From Drouetiella hepatica Uher 2000/2452 (lineage in GTDB: Bacteria > Cyanobacteriota > Cyanobacteriia > Elainellales > Elainellaceae): a stretch of 64,000 bases of DNA. The notes beneath the pieces are model-generated. The model did no database searches, was not told where the DNA came from, and saw only the letters and a program-made list of their open reading frames with translations. Each line of letters opens with the position of its first letter. Position 1 is the stretch's first letter. Location of the stretch: assembly GCA_019359505.1 (NCBI GenBank), contig JAHHHD010000006.1, forward strand, positions 124,001 to 188,000. The letters are read 5' to 3'. The position numbers were made by a program, and so were the translations under genes. Below, piece by piece: positions 1 through 10,613 of this stretch.

Positions 1-1264
1 GTTCTCCTAGGGCGGCACGCTGCTTCCCTAAAGCCATCCAGGTATCCGCCAGACGGCAGTGAGCGTAGGAAAGCGTTGCCTTGCGGCGATCGTCCGACCA
101 GCTTTGCGGATTTTGTTTAAAGTCCTGCTCTAGCCATTTAATGATGCGCGTCAACAATCGCTGGAGCGCCTGATAATCCTCATTCAGATCCAGGACTTTC
201 ATCAGATTCACCGCCAACTGCGGCTCAAAAGGCTGCTCCTGCTGCAAGAGCTGCCAAAACTCTGCGGCGCAATTTACCTCGCCTTGAGTCATAGACTGCT
301 CTCCCGCCATCGCCAACAGCGCCGGACGCAGGACTGCTACTTCTGGAAATTTGCTAGAGCGGCGATCGAGTCTCAGCATGGCATGAGCTGCCTCATGGGA
401 ATTGTTCTTACCCAGATCTTCCAGCAGGGACAGGATGTGAGCCACCTCAGCCGTTCCGCTGAAAGCCGGATTGGTCTGATTGAACAAAATCTGTTCCATC
501 GGCGGCTCCCCGGTTTCCAGGTGTTGCAGCAGGGCAAGTCGGTGCAGGAGCGGATGCTCAGTATAGGCGGGTCTGCCAAAGGAAAACGCCCATTGTGCTG
601 AAGATTTCAGACCCAGTTGAGCGGCTGCCGCATCCCAATTTTTCAGAATTTGCTGGGTGTAAACTTGCCAGATTGCGGGGCGATCGCCCGGAGTTACAGG
701 ACGCTTGAGCTTCTGGAATGCCGCTAACGCCACGTCCGGTTGCTCTGCCTTCAGCGCCAGGACGCCTCGCAGCCAGTGCTGCTGCGCTGCCGGAAACCGC
801 TTTGACTGCTGACTCAACAACTGTTCAACGGCGGCGGTGTCGCCTTGCAGCAGCAGCAGCTTGGCGTAGCAAATGCTGTAGTCCTTGGGCAAAGTGCCCG
901 CTTCAAAGGCTGGGCGAATGAGGGCGATCGCCGCATCCAGCCGATTTGCTGCCAGCAGCGTTTTTGCTAGCCAGTAGTGAGACTCACCCAACAACCCCAA
1001 TCCTAACGCCTGACGAAGTGACGGATCAGCTTGCTTAAGATCGCCCTTCTGAAACTCCTGTTTGCCTCTCAGTAGCCAGATTTCGGCTTCTGAGGGCGTA
1101 AATTTTACATCAGGCTGGGTACGCTGCGCCTTGCGAATTTCCTCTAGCGCCTGACGATATTTTTCCTGCTTGAGCAAAGAGTTGAGCTGTGCCTGAAGCT
1201 TTTCCTGCGGCGACAATGGCGCAGAGCTAGCTAGCTCACGTTTTGGGAGGCGTTGCTTAGCCAC
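1..1264 (-). CDS. TPR-like repeat protein, C-terminus cut by window edge
   Basis: The frame is open from a GTG at 1264 (MAKQRLPKRELASS) to base 1 with no stop, about 421 codons. A purine-rich stretch (AGGGGA) lies 6-8 bases upstream of the GTG. The protein is alpha-helical with spaced Ala/Leu/Tyr/Trp patterns such as ESHYWLAKTLLAANRLDAAI and AAQQHWLRGVLALKAEQPDVA, typical of tetratricopeptide helices, so it is likely a soluble scaffold or partner-binding protein. No catalytic motif and no signal peptide are visible. The specific partner is unknown. A MITE-like repeat lies between this gene and the divergent DUF3122 gene. Confidence 0.75.
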   Translation of the reverse strand, partial: MAKQRLPKRELASSAPLSPQEKLQAQLNSLLKQEKYRQALEEIRKAQRTQPDVKFTPSEAEIWLLRGKQEFQKGDLKQADPSLRQALGLGLLGESHYWLAKTLLAANRLDAAIALIRPAFEAGTLPKDYSICYAKLLLLQGDTAAVEQLLSQQSKRFPAAQQHWLRGVLALKAEQPDVALAAFQKLKRPVTPGDRPAIWQVYTQQILKNWDAAAAQLGLKSSAQWAFSFGRPAYTEHPLLHRLALLQHLETGEPPMEQILFNQTNPAFSGTAEVAHILSLLEDLGKNNSHEAAHAMLRLDRRSSKFPEVAVLRPALLAMAGEQSMTQGEVNCAAEFWQLLQQEQPFEPQLAVNLMKVLDLNEDYQALQRLLTRIIKWLEQDFKQNPQSWSDDRRKATLSYAHCRLADTWMALGKQRAALGE

Positions 1265-1373
1265 AGAGATATTCCCCTAGACGCACAAATTCACATAAAC
1301 ACCAATGTAGAGATATTAGTTGAGAATATCAACGACAGCTTAAATTCAGCGACAATTCTATTGAGGCGACTCT

Positions 1374-1468
1374 GTGGCGATCGCCAGTTTAGCTTAGGGC
1401 ATTTTTGGTGGGGAGCTTCGCGCCCCACCAAAAATGTCCCCGTCCTAACCGCCTTGGCGGTTGCTATA
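1374..1468. repeat. MITE-like element, full copy 1
   Basis: About 95 bp with the same order as 42748-42842 in the opposite orientation: GCCAGTTT, GCTTAGG, a long hairpin (CATTTTTGGTGGGG at 1400-1413 pairing with 1423-1436), CCCCGTCCTAACC and the terminal GGCGGTTGCTATA. The right terminus matches the other full copy exactly; the left terminus has diverged (TGTGGCGATCGCC instead of TATAGCTATCGCC). It sits just upstream of the DUF3122 start. Confidence 0.7.
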
Positions 1469-1493
1469 CCTAGCGGATATTTCTGGAAATCAT

Positions 1494-2117
1494 ATGACGG
1501 CTTTTCTCAAGCGATTTTCTCAAGGGATGGCGATCGCTCTCATCATTCTGCTTAGCTTTACAGTCCTCAGCGCTCCCGCCTTGGCAAGCTTTCTCCGCAC
1601 TGCCGATGCAGGGGCGATCGTTGTACAGTCGCGGCGCACCTTGCGCGATCAGCATCGACAGAGCTGGCAGGTAATCGCCTTCAAGCGAGTGCAGCCTAAC
1701 GCGCCAGAGGAGGCAATCTACCTACGGCTGGTTGCCTTTCCAGGCAGCGTGGCGATCGATCATCCTCAGCCGATTCTGCTGAGTAACGTTCAGGGTCAAG
1801 TGTGGTCAGCCGCCGATCGCTCTAGTCAAATTGCCATATCTGCCCAGCCCAGTGTCGGGCAGAGCGTGGGGCAGTACGAACTTCAAGCCGTCTTGTCCAA
1901 GCTCCCCGATCAGACCTTGCGGCTAGAAGTCCCAACTGCTCAAGAGGCGATCGTCTTACGCATCCCGCCTGCCCTGATTCAAGAATGGCAAACCGTGGCG
2001 CAGAGCGAAGCCAGCCAGCTCGTGAAGAATTGCGATCGATTTCCGTTAGAAGCCCGTCAGAATCCGGACTTTCCTGAATGGACGGGTTGTAGGGGAGGTG
2101 AGGGGGTGAAGGGGTAG
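1494..2117 (+). CDS. DUF3122-type exported protein
   Basis: The start is taken at ATG 1494 (MTAFLKRF), preceded by GGAAATCAT, rather than the upstream in-frame start at 1461. Residues 7-32 form a signal peptide with a hydrophobic core (IALIILLSFTVLSAPALA), so the protein should be exported. The body (SWQVIAFKRVQP, YLRLVAFPGSV, QYELQAVLSKLP, LRLEVP) matches my recollection of the cyanobacterial DUF3122 family, whose role is not known. The last residues (RGGEGVKG) and the stop fall inside a G-rich repeat array, so the repeat has probably supplied or altered the C-terminus. It stands alone upstream of valS. Confidence 0.7.
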   Translation: MTAFLKRFSQGMAIALIILLSFTVLSAPALASFLRTADAGAIVVQSRRTLRDQHRQSWQVIAFKRVQPNAPEEAIYLRLVAFPGSVAIDHPQPILLSNVQGQVWSAADRSSQIAISAQPSVGQSVGQYELQAVLSKLPDQTLRLEVPTAQEAIVLRIPPALIQEWQTVAQSEASQLVKNCDRFPLEARQNPDFPEWTGCRGGEGVKG

Positions 2118-2240
2118 ATGGGTGAGGGGGTGAAGGGGGTATCTATCAAATTTGATATTTGCTTCATCCTCAATCTACCCATCTACCCATCTACTCATCC
2201 CCATCTGCCCCATCTGCCCCATCTGCCCCATCTCTTCACT
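2090..2240. repeat. G-rich/C-rich short tandem repeats in inverted halves
   Basis: About 2090-2142 is built from GGGTGAGG / GGGGTGAA / GGGTAGAT units. About 2175-2233 is built from CTACCCAT and CTGCCCCAT units, so the second half is roughly the reverse complement of the first. The arrangement resembles the short tandemly repeated repetitive sequences of cyanobacteria and could fold into an imperfect hairpin. The same design recurs at 9031-9148. Confidence 0.8.
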
Positions 2241-2340
2241 CCCAAAAATAAACCCTTGAACTCTGGCAGTTCCCTCCCTCGACGTGCCAGAATTTACGTA
2301 CATTCAAAGCGCTTTGTCCCCGTAGCTTCCCGTTCTCACC

Positions 2341-5300
2341 ATGACTGCAACCATCCCTGCCCTCGCCAGCCAATATGACCCTGCCACCTCTGAAGCCAAG
2401 TGGCAGAAAGCCTGGGAAGACAACCAGGCGTTTAAGGCAAACCCTGAGCAAGGCGGCGAACCTTACTGCGTCGTGATTCCGCCACCCAACGTTACAGGCA
2501 GCCTGCACATTGGGCATGCCTTCGAGAGTGCCCTGATTGATACGCTGGTGCGCTATCACCGGATGTTGGGGAAAAACACTCTGTGGCTGCCTGGCTCCGA
2601 CCACGCCAGTATTGCGGTGCAGACTATTCTGGAGAAGCGGCTGAAGGCTGAAGGACAGACGCGGGATAGCATTGGACGAGAGGCTTTTCTCGAAAAGGCT
2701 TGGCAGTGGAAAGAAGAATCGGGTGGGACGATCGCCGGACAGTTGCGCCGCCTAGGAGTCTCGGTAGACTGGACGCGCGAACGCTTCACCATGGATGCAG
2801 GGCTTTCGGCGGCAGTGCTGACGGCATTCACTCAGCTCTATTCGGAGGGCTTGATTTATCGCGGCAAGTATTTGGTCAACTGGTGTCCGGCAAGTCAGTC
2901 GGCAGTGTCAGATCTGGAGGTGGAGAACAAAGAGGTGAATGGTAGCCTCTGGCATTTCCGCTATCCGCTGACGGATGGCACGGGCTTTGTAGAGGTTGCC
3001 ACCACCCGACCGGAGACGATGCTGGGCGATACGGCGGTGGCGGTGAACCCAGAAGACGATCGCTATAAGCATCTGGTGGGCAAAACCCTGACGCTGCCGC
3101 TGATGAATCGTCAGATTCCGATCATTGCTGATGAGTATGTAGATGCTAGCTTTGGCACAGGCTGCGTCAAAGTCACTCCGGCACATGACCCCAACGACTT
3201 TGAGATGGGCAAACGCCACAATCTACCGATGATCACCATCCTCAACAAAGACGGCACCCTCAACGAGAATGCCGGAGATTTCCAGGGACAGGATCGGTTT
3301 GTCGCCCGAAAGAATGTAGTGAAGCGCCTGGAAGAGCAGGGTTTCCTGGTCAAAATTGAGGATTACAAGCACACCGTCCCCTACAGCGAACGCGGCAAGG
3401 TTCCCGTCGAGCCGCTGCTTTCAACCCAGTGGTTTGTCAAAATTCGCCCCCTAGCCGATCGCGCTCTGGAATTTCTGGATGCTCAGAACGACCCGGTGTT
3501 TGTGCCCGATCGCTGGACAAAGGTGTATCGAGACTGGCTGGTGAACCTGAAGGATTGGTGCATTTCACGGCAGCTCTGGTGGGGGCATCAGATTCCGGCC
3601 TGGTATGACGTGGCGCAGACGGGCGGCGAAATCACCGACAGTACGCCGTTTGTGGTGGCGCAAAACGAAGCTGAGGCAAGGGAGAAGGCGATCGCTCAGT
3701 GGGGTAACGAGCGGGGCGATTCGGTGCAGCTCGTTCAAGATCCAGATGTGCTAGACACCTGGTTCTCGTCGGGGCTATGGCCGTTCTCGACCATGGGCTG
3801 GCCGCAGCAGACGGCTGACCTAGCCACCTACTATCCCACGACAACGCTGGTGACGGGCTTTGACATCATCTTTTTCTGGGTAGCCCGGATGACGATGATG
3901 GCAGGGCACTTCACGGGTAAGATGCCCTTTAAAACCGTCTACATTCATGGGCTGGTGCGGGACGAGAACAACAAAAAGATGTCCAAATCTGCCAACAACG
4001 GCATCGATCCGCTGCTGCTGATCGATCGCTATGGCACCGATGCCCTGCGCTATACCCTAATTCGGGAAGTTGCCGGAGCTGGACAAGATATTCGTCTAGA
4101 ATATAACCGCAAAACCGACGAATCGGCATCGGTGGAAGCATCCCGCAACTTCACTAACAAGCTGTGGAACGCCTCCCGGTTTGTGATGATGAACCTGGAC
4201 GGCAAAACCCCGGCTGAGCTGGGTCAGCCGCAAGCCTCATCCCAGATTGAGGGTCTGGAGCTAAGCGATCGCTGGATTCTCTCTCGCTACAACCAGGTGA
4301 TCCAGCAAACCCGCAAAGACATCGACAGCTACGGTCTGGGCGAAGCGGCAAAAGGACTGTATGAGTTCATCTGGGGCGACTTCTGCGACTGGTATATCGA
4401 ACTCGCCAAATCGCGGCTCCAGCCAGACTCAAGCGATCGCTCTGCGTCAAAACGGACGGCACAACAGGTGCTTGCCCATGTTCTAGAGGGCACGCTGCGT
4501 CTGCTCCACCCCTTCATGCCCCACATCACCGAAGAAATCTGGCATACCTTAACGCAGACGGAGGACACCCAGTATCTAGCGCTGCAATCCTATCCTGAAG
4601 CAGATTCTAACTTCATTGATGCCGAACTAGAGCAGCAGTTTGATTTGCTGATGGAAACGATTCGCACCATCCGCAACCTGAGAGCTGAGGCGGATATTAA
4701 GCCCGCAGTCAAGGTGAAAGCCTTCCTGGAATCGGAGAGCGATCGCGAGCGCCATATCCTCACTTCCGGTCAATCCTACATTCAGGACTTGGCAAAAGTC
4801 GAACATCTGACGATCGCGCCTCCTAGCACAGCCATTCCTGCGGCTCAGTCAGGGCATCAGGAGATGGAGCAATCGCCCGACAGCTGGCGCGATCGCCCTG
4901 TGATCGTCATGCTGGTACTGCTCACGCTCATCTACTTCACGTTAGATTCTCTGGTTTATTTAGGCGTGATGCTGAAGATGCTGTGGGATGTCTTTGTTAA
5001 TAAAAAGCCCGTTCCCGTGGTTCCAGTGCGCCAAGCAGCCGTTAAGCCCCCTGTGAAACCCATATCTGAGCAGCATTTCCAGCCTTCTCAGTCGGCAGCT
5101 CAGATGATTACGGGGGTGATCGGCACTATCCAGGTGCTGATTCCGCTAGCGGGTGTCGTGGACATGGACGCGCTGAAAGCCAAACTGCAAAAAGATTTAG
5201 GCAAAGTAGAAGCTGAAATTCAGGCTTTGACGCAGCGCTTGAGCAGCCCCAACTTTGTCGATAAAGCCCCCGCTGCCGTCGTTCAAAGCACCCGCGATGC

Positions 5301-5358
5301 CCTGACAGAAGCCGAGAAGCAGGCTGAAATCCTACGCGATCGCCTAATATCGCTATAG
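2341..5358 (+). CDS. valS: Valyl-tRNA synthetase with hydrophobic insert
   Basis: Class I synthetase charging tRNA-Val. The HIGH motif is in GSLHIGHAF (about residue 56) and KMSKS in [11 protein letters not shown] (about 546-550). The editing (CP1) domain has [15 protein letters not shown] and [16 protein letters not shown], followed by an anticodon-binding helical domain ([10 protein letters not shown]) and a C-terminal coiled-coil arm ([21 protein letters not shown]). At 1005 aa it is longer than usual because about 90 residues (about 826-920) interrupt the junction before the arm. They contain a strongly hydrophobic stretch at 854-886, flanked by polar and Pro/Lys-rich linkers. Some cyanobacterial synthetases carry a membrane-anchoring CAAD domain, but I do not see the CAAD signature I know. 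Confidence 0.97.
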   Translation: MTATIPALASQYDPATSEAKWQKAWEDNQAFKANPEQGGEPYCVVIPPPNVTGSLHIGHAFESALIDTLVRYHRMLGKNTLWLPGSDHASIAVQTILEKRLKAEGQTRDSIGREAFLEKAWQWKEESGGTIAGQLRRLGVSVDWTRERFTMDAGLSAAVLTAFTQLYSEGLIYRGKYLVNWCPASQSAVSDLEVENKEVNGSLWHFRYPLTDGTGFVEVATTRPETMLGDTAVAVNPEDDRYKHLVGKTLTLPLMNRQIPIIADEYVDASFGTGCVKVTPAHDPNDFEMGKRHNLPMITILNKDGTLNENAGDFQGQDRFVARKNVVKRLEEQGFLVKIEDYKHTVPYSERGKVPVEPLLSTQWFVKIRPLADRALEFLDAQNDPVFVPDRWTKVYRDWLVNLKDWCISRQLWWGHQIPAWYDVAQTGGEITDSTPFVVAQNEAEAREKAIAQWGNERGDSVQLVQDPDVLDTWFSSGLWPFSTMGWPQQTADLATYYPTTTLVTGFDIIFFWVARMTMMAGHFTGKMPFKTVYIHGLVRDENNKKMSKSANNGIDPLLLIDRYGTDALRYTLIREVAGAGQDIRLEYNRKTDESASVEASRNFTNKLWNASRFVMMNLDGKTPAELGQPQASSQIEGLELSDRWILSRYNQVIQQTRKDIDSYGLGEAAKGLYEFIWGDFCDWYIELAKSRLQPDSSDRSASKRTAQQVLAHVLEGTLRLLHPFMPHITEEIWHTLTQTEDTQYLALQSYPEADSNFIDAELEQQFDLLMETIRTIRNLRAEADIKPAVKVKAFLESESDRERHILTSGQSYIQDLAKVEHLTIAPPSTAIPAAQSGHQEMEQSPDSWRDRPVIVMLVLLTLIYFTLDSLVYLGVMLKMLWDVFVNKKPVPVVPVRQAAVKPPVKPISEQHFQPSQSAAQMITGVIGTIQVLIPLAGVVDMDALKAKLQKDLGKVEAEIQALTQRLSSPNFVDKAPAAVVQSTRDALTEAEKQAEILRDRLISL

Positions 5359-5380
5359 ATCTCGCCTCTCAAATTTCCCC

Positions 5381-5422
5381 ATAATTTTTTGAAAGGTTCG
5401 CGCGAACCTTTCAAAAAATTAT
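5381..5422. terminator. Perfect 42-nt palindrome after valS
   Basis: ATAATTTTTTGAAAGGTTCG and its exact reverse complement meet at a CG centre, with A/T tracts on both outer sides, so it could terminate transcription in either direction. It lies 22 bases after the valS stop. It belongs to the set of structurally similar intergenic hairpins in this window. Confidence 0.7.
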
Positions 5423-5475
5423 TTTGTTTTACTAAATTAAACCAATTTGAATTGGAACCGCGACAGATCCCGGTA

Positions 5476-5497
5476 GGGGCTTGGCATTGCCAAGCCC
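5476..5497. repeat. Short GC-rich hairpin
   Basis: GGGGCTTGGCA pairs with TTGCCAAGCCCC through its centre. It is flanked by AT-rich sequence and lies between valS and the convergent transglutaminase gene, directly before another inverted repeat. Confidence 0.6.
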
Positions 5498-5539
5498 CTT
5501 CTGAGGTTTGATGTGCCCACAAATTCATTTAAATCGGTA

Positions 5540-5702
5540 TTACGCGATGTGCGACTCTTTTTCTAAAGATCTTGATCTGCATAGGGCAGACATCTTGCCT
5601 GCCCAGATTCGGACGGGCAAGATGTCTGCCCTACAAAACATTTCAGACCAAGTTGCACATCGCGTCAAATTTGCAACCCTAAGCAAACTGGCGACAGCTA
5701 GA
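5540..5702. repeat. Nested inverted repeat joined to a MITE end
   Basis: The outer arms ACGCGATGTGC (5541-5551) and GCACATCGCGT (about 5656-5666) enclose an inner 18-bp stem, TAGGGCAGACATCTTGCC, pairing across a short loop. Immediately after, AAGCAAACTGGCGACAGCTA at 5681-5700 matches one end of the MITE-like family seen whole at 42748-42842. The stop codon of the transglutaminase gene lies inside this MITE end. Confidence 0.65.
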
Positions 5703-6477
5703 CTTCATCCACCCACACCTTCATATCCAAAAGCTGCATTGCCCCAAACTGGGTTGAGAGGGCGACATCCGCCGCATCACGACCGTAGGCGATCGTGATC
5801 CGGTTGCCGCGCGGCTGATTCTGCGTCGAGTCGAAAGTGTACCAGCGATCGCCCACATAAGCCTCAAACCAGGCGTGTAAATCCATTGGGTCAAGCTGAT
5901 AGAGATAGCCCACCACCATCCGCGCCGGAATGTTGAGGCTGCGGCAGAGGGAAATCCCTAAATGGGTAAAGTCCCGGCAGACCCCAATGCGACTTTCAGC
6001 CGTGTCTACTGCCGACGTAGAGGCGTTGCTGGTGCCATATTCGTACTTAATATTTTCGTGAACCCAATTCCGGATCGCCTCAACTTGGGCATAGCCCGGA
6101 ACTGCGTTTCCCACCACATCGATCGCCAAATTTCCCAGCAGGTCAGACTGGCAATAGCGGCTGGGCAGAAGAAACTGAAGCGTATTCTCTGGTAATAGCT
6201 CTACTGGGACATAGGGGGCAGTTGGATCGACGTCGATCGTATCCGCAGTTTCCACGCAAGCCGAGATTCGAGCCTCAAACCGACCAGGAGGCACCACCAG
6301 CCGCTGACACAAATTCCCATAACCATCGGTGTACTCGACCACAGGCACGCTAGGCATGAGCAAATATTCTTCGCTGGCAACCCACTGTCCTGAACCGCTC
6401 CGAGGTCGGAGCATAAAAATCAGCGGCGTTGGCGCATTGGTTTCATAGGAAAGCTGACATCCCGCCTGTAAACGCAT
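5698..6477 (-). CDS. Transglutaminase-like cysteine peptidase-fold protein
   Basis: The start is set at ATG 6477 (MRLQAGCQLSYET) because CGGAGG lies about 9 bases upstream; an earlier in-frame start at 6534 lacks this. An N-terminal beta-rich region (SYETNAPTPLIFMLRPRSG) precedes a transglutaminase-like core. The catalytic triad is visible as Cys in RIGVCRDFTHLG, His in DLHAWFEAYVG and Asp in YTFDSTQNQ. Members of this family act as proteases, amidases or cross-linking enzymes, and the substrate is unknown. There is no signal peptide, so it is probably cytoplasmic. It is about 260 aa, normal for the family. Confidence 0.85.
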   Translation of the reverse strand: MRLQAGCQLSYETNAPTPLIFMLRPRSGSGQWVASEEYLLMPSVPVVEYTDGYGNLCQRLVVPPGRFEARISACVETADTIDVDPTAPYVPVELLPENTLQFLLPSRYCQSDLLGNLAIDVVGNAVPGYAQVEAIRNWVHENIKYEYGTSNASTSAVDTAESRIGVCRDFTHLGISLCRSLNIPARMVVGYLYQLDPMDLHAWFEAYVGDRWYTFDSTQNQPRGNRITIAYGRDAADVALSTQFGAMQLLDMKVWVDEV

Positions 6478-6702
6478 CCTTGCCTCCGAAAATCTGTTTG
6501 TTTGAAGGATTTGCAGCACAAACCTTTCAAACAAATGCGGCTGTATGTAAATGAGATAGCAGATTTCAGCCTAAAAAATCTAGCGCTTACGCTACATCTG
6601 GCTGAGGCAGTATCTTGCGATTTTGGATCTTGAAAATCAGCGATCGCGCTCTTAACCTTGCCATCCCCCCTTGCCCAGTTCGGATTTCCACCCTACCAAT
6701 TC

Positions 6703-8455
<1,753 letters not shown>

Positions 8456-8493
8456 TCCCTGGGTCACGAGCCACAAAACGAACTAGCCAAAGC

Positions 8494-8524
8494 GAAGCGG
8501 ATGGGTCACTGACCCATCCGCTTC
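8494..8524. terminator. groEL terminator-like hairpin
   Basis: A 14-bp perfect stem, GAAGCGGATGGGTC / GACCCATCCGCTTC, with a 3-nt loop, 38 bases after the groEL stop. There is no strong T tract, so termination may be incomplete or the hairpin may stabilise the 3-prime end. Confidence 0.6.
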
Positions 8525-8593
8525 AAACGTATATTTCAGATTTAGTAATCAGATTTAGTAATGGGTATATCAGCGCAGTCTTTTCTACAATCC

Positions 8594-8917
8594 CTACTTT
8601 TGCCGCTCTAGCTCAGCTTTCATGCGCTCCAGCGTCAGGTTAGTTTGGTCAAACATTTGCTGCATTGAGACTCCAAACTGGTTGAGCTGCGTCTTAAGCT
8701 GCTCAATGCTCATCTGCGCCATAAAGTCTTCAGACAGCTCCGCCCGCTTCATGAAGATGCGGTAGCGCTCCATCACAGACTCCATCTGCTCAATGTAGAG
8801 CTTTTTGCCAGCCCGATCGAACTTGCCATAACCTGACCCCAGTTGCATCATAGACTGGTAGTCTTCAAATAATTTCTTAGCTTCTTGCTGAACTACTTCT
8901 GAGTCAAAGAATCCCAT
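8594..8917 (-). CDS. DUF1825 family protein
   Basis: Small soluble helical protein of 107 aa. The start is chosen at ATG 8917 (MGFFDSEVVQQEAKKLFEDY), the canonical beginning of this family, rather than the upstream start at 8956. The whole length matches the cyanobacterial/plastid DUF1825 pattern: SGYGKFDRAGKKLYIEQME, ERYRIFMKRAELSEDFMAQM, EQLKTQLNQFG. It has charged amphipathic helices and no membrane segment. The family is strongly conserved in oxygenic phototrophs, but its function is not established as far as I know. It is transcribed convergently with groEL. Confidence 0.85.
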   Translation of the reverse strand: MGFFDSEVVQQEAKKLFEDYQSMMQLGSGYGKFDRAGKKLYIEQMESVMERYRIFMKRAELSEDFMAQMSIEQLKTQLNQFGVSMQQMFDQTNLTLERMKAELERQK

Positions 8918-9030
8918 CGTTCCTGAGTCCGCGAATTGATATCCACACGTAGTCACATTCTAATCCAGGGCGTTCTGAGTCGGGCGATCGGGTATCTCTA
9001 CAAAGTGAGTAGAAAAAGTACGGGAGAGGG

Positions 9031-9148
9031 GAATGGGTGGATGGGTGGATGGGTGGATGACATTTCCCCTACCCCATTCACTCCATCCCCATCCACTCCT
9101 CATCCACCTCCTCACCCATCCACCCCTTTCCCCAACCACCCCTCACCC
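9031..9148. repeat. G-rich/C-rich short tandem repeats in inverted halves
   Basis: GGGTGGAT repeated three times (9034-9060) is followed at once by C-rich ATCCACTC / CCATCCACCC units up to the ATG of the HD gene. This is the same inverted two-half design as at 2090-2240, with a different unit. The C-rich half would form the leader of the HD gene. Confidence 0.8.
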
Positions 9149-9763
9149 ATGCAACCCGATCGCCTTCAGCAACAGATGCAGTTCATTGTAGAAATCGATC
9201 GCCTCAAGCAAATCTTGCGGCAGTCGCTCATCACAGGCGGGTCGCGGCGAGAAAATAGCGCCGAGCATTCCTGGCATCTGGCGATTATGGCATCGGTGCT
9301 GGCAGAATATGCGCTGCCGGGAGCTGATCTGCTGCGCACGCTGCAAATGCTGCTGATTCACGATTTGGTAGAAATCGACGCGGGTGACACCTTTTGCTAT
9401 GACCTTCAGGCCAATCAGGACAAAGCCGATCGCGAACTTCAGGCGGCAGAGCGAATTTTTGGGCTATTGCCGGATGACCTGGGGCGAGAAATGCGATCGC
9501 TCTGGGACGAATTTGAGCTACGGGAAACCCCCTCGGCAAAGTTTGCGGCGGCTCTCGATCGCATCGAACCCATGTTGCTCAACCAACAAACCCAGGGCGG
9601 CACCTGGAAACTGCATGGCATCACGAGCGATCGCGTGTTGCAGCGGATGCAGCCTGTCGCGGAGGGCACGCCGGAGCTGTGGAGTTTTGTGGAAGAGGCG
9701 ATCGAGGATTGTGTGGTTGCGGGGTATTTAGCTCCCCAACCCTCCAAAGAGTTTTCTGTTTGA
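9149..9763 (+). CDS. HD-domain phosphohydrolase (YfbR-like)
   Basis: The start is ATG 9149 (MQPDRLQQQMQFIVEIDRLK); upstream in-frame codons only read repeat sequence. About 205 aa. HD-type metal ligands are visible in order: His in NSAEHSWHLAIMA, the HD pair in LLIHDLVEIDAGDTF, and Asp in AALDRIEPMLLN. This layout matches the HD_3 group of nucleotide 5-prime-monophosphate phosphatases. The likely role is nucleotide or phosphoester hydrolysis in the cytoplasm. No Shine-Dalgarno sequence can be recognised because the leader is the C-rich repeat array. Confidence 0.85.
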   Translation: MQPDRLQQQMQFIVEIDRLKQILRQSLITGGSRRENSAEHSWHLAIMASVLAEYALPGADLLRTLQMLLIHDLVEIDAGDTFCYDLQANQDKADRELQAAERIFGLLPDDLGREMRSLWDEFELRETPSAKFAAALDRIEPMLLNQQTQGGTWKLHGITSDRVLQRMQPVAEGTPELWSFVEEAIEDCVVAGYLAPQPSKEFSV

Positions 9764-10097
9764 CACTCGGAGTTTCTTGTTTGCAGGGCGATCGTTGCAC
9801 TTCCAAGCTCGGAGTTTTCTGTTTGCAGGGCGGTTACTGCGGTTCTGAACTCAAAACTTGCTGCTTGGAAGGCGATCGCTCTCTCTTGAGTCTGAATTTA
9901 GCCACGTTTTGGGTCAGCGATCGCAAACTCAATGATCTTTTCCATCGGCAGTTCGATCGCAGTAATAGTCATGTCAGGTTTACTCCTAATGCTTCAAGCT
10001 GCTTGCTCTCTTGCAAATTGGAGGCGGGGGCTGCACCCCCGCCTCCAATCCAAAAATCCTAATTTGCGAGAGGTCTAATAGATTTGAATCACGGCTG
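9764..10097. other. Gene-free stretch with degenerate repeats and hairpin
   Basis: Near-copies of GAGTTTTCTGTTTG at about 9748, 9769 and 9812 are followed by CAGGGCGATCG or CAGGGCGGT, making a loose roughly 43-bp direct repeat that begins at the HD gene stop. A strong hairpin follows at 10017-10049. I see no convincing gene here. Confidence 0.6.
10017..10049. terminator. Bidirectional hairpin between HD gene and narB operon end
   Basis: ATTGGAGGCGGGGG pairs perfectly with CCCCCGCCTCCAAT around the loop CTGCA. It stands between two convergent transcription units and probably limits read-through in both directions. Confidence 0.7.
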
Positions 10098-10613
10098 TTA
10101 ACGAGCCAGCACCCAAAATACGGTGAAGAATTTTTTGATGGTTTGTACGATGCCAGTAGCTCTAAGAGCCGAAACTAAAGGCTTACCTAACGGGCGAAGT
10201 TTTTGAAGTGCTGAGTATTTTGATACTGCTAATCTCAGCTTAAGCAACAGCCGATCGAACCCAGAAATGGGTTGCTCTAGCTCAGACGCGGGGGGAGGTA
10301 CAGGCAGGACAGGCTGCGCGGCTATCTGTAAAGCCAGCAGAGCAGATTCGATCGCCTCACTCCTACAATCAGTTTTGAGATCGGGCAAGTAATTAATCCA
10401 ACGACCTGTTGCTGGATCTCTAAAACTCTCGAAAGGACTCGCTTTGAGAGGCTTGTTGCAGAGCTTGGGCGAACCAGGCTGGGTTAACTCAGGTTTGGCT
10501 AGCTCAGGTTTGGTTAGCTCAGGTTTAATTAACTCAGGCTTGGCTAACTCAGGTCTGTAATCTAAGAGCTGAGCAGAAACAGGGAATTTGCTAAGGTTAG
10601 TCATGAACAACAT
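10098..10613 (-). CDS. Hypothetical protein with KPEL repeats, downstream of narB
   Basis: Its start region overlaps the narB 3-prime end by 8-17 bases depending on whether ATG 10604 ([10 protein letters not shown]) or the start at 10613 is used. That overlap suggests translational coupling at the end of the nitrate operon. Residues about 20-47 are a low-complexity run of KPEL/KPELT units. A middle motif ([16 protein letters not shown]) looks conserved-domain-like. The C-terminus is basic and hydrophobic ([12 protein letters not shown]). I do not recognise the family; it does not look like NarM. Its position suggests, but does not prove, a link to nitrate reductase. Confidence 0.55.
   Translation of the reverse strand: MLFMTNLSKFPVSAQLLDYRPELAKPELIKPELTKPELAKPELTQPGSPKLCNKPLKASPFESFRDPATGRWINYLPDLKTDCRSEAIESALLALQIAAQPVLPVPPPASELEQPISGFDRLLLKLRLAVSKYSALQKLRPLGKPLVSALRATGIVQTIKKFFTVFWVLAR

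Noticed and set aside
4816-5100. Calling the ValRS insert a CAAD domain outright
   Set aside because: Position and hydrophobicity fit, but the sequence lacks the residues I associate with CAAD, so only a hydrophobic insert is claimed.
5508-5798. 96-codon plus-strand ORF between valS and the transglutaminase gene
   Set aside because: It translates nested inverted repeats and the antisense of the transglutaminase 3-prime end.
9679-10062. 127-codon ORF with Cys-rich repeats overlapping the HD gene end
   Set aside because: It starts inside the HD coding region in another frame and its Cys-rich text (VFCLQGGYCGSEL) comes from degenerate DNA repeats; no start site or homologous pattern supports it.
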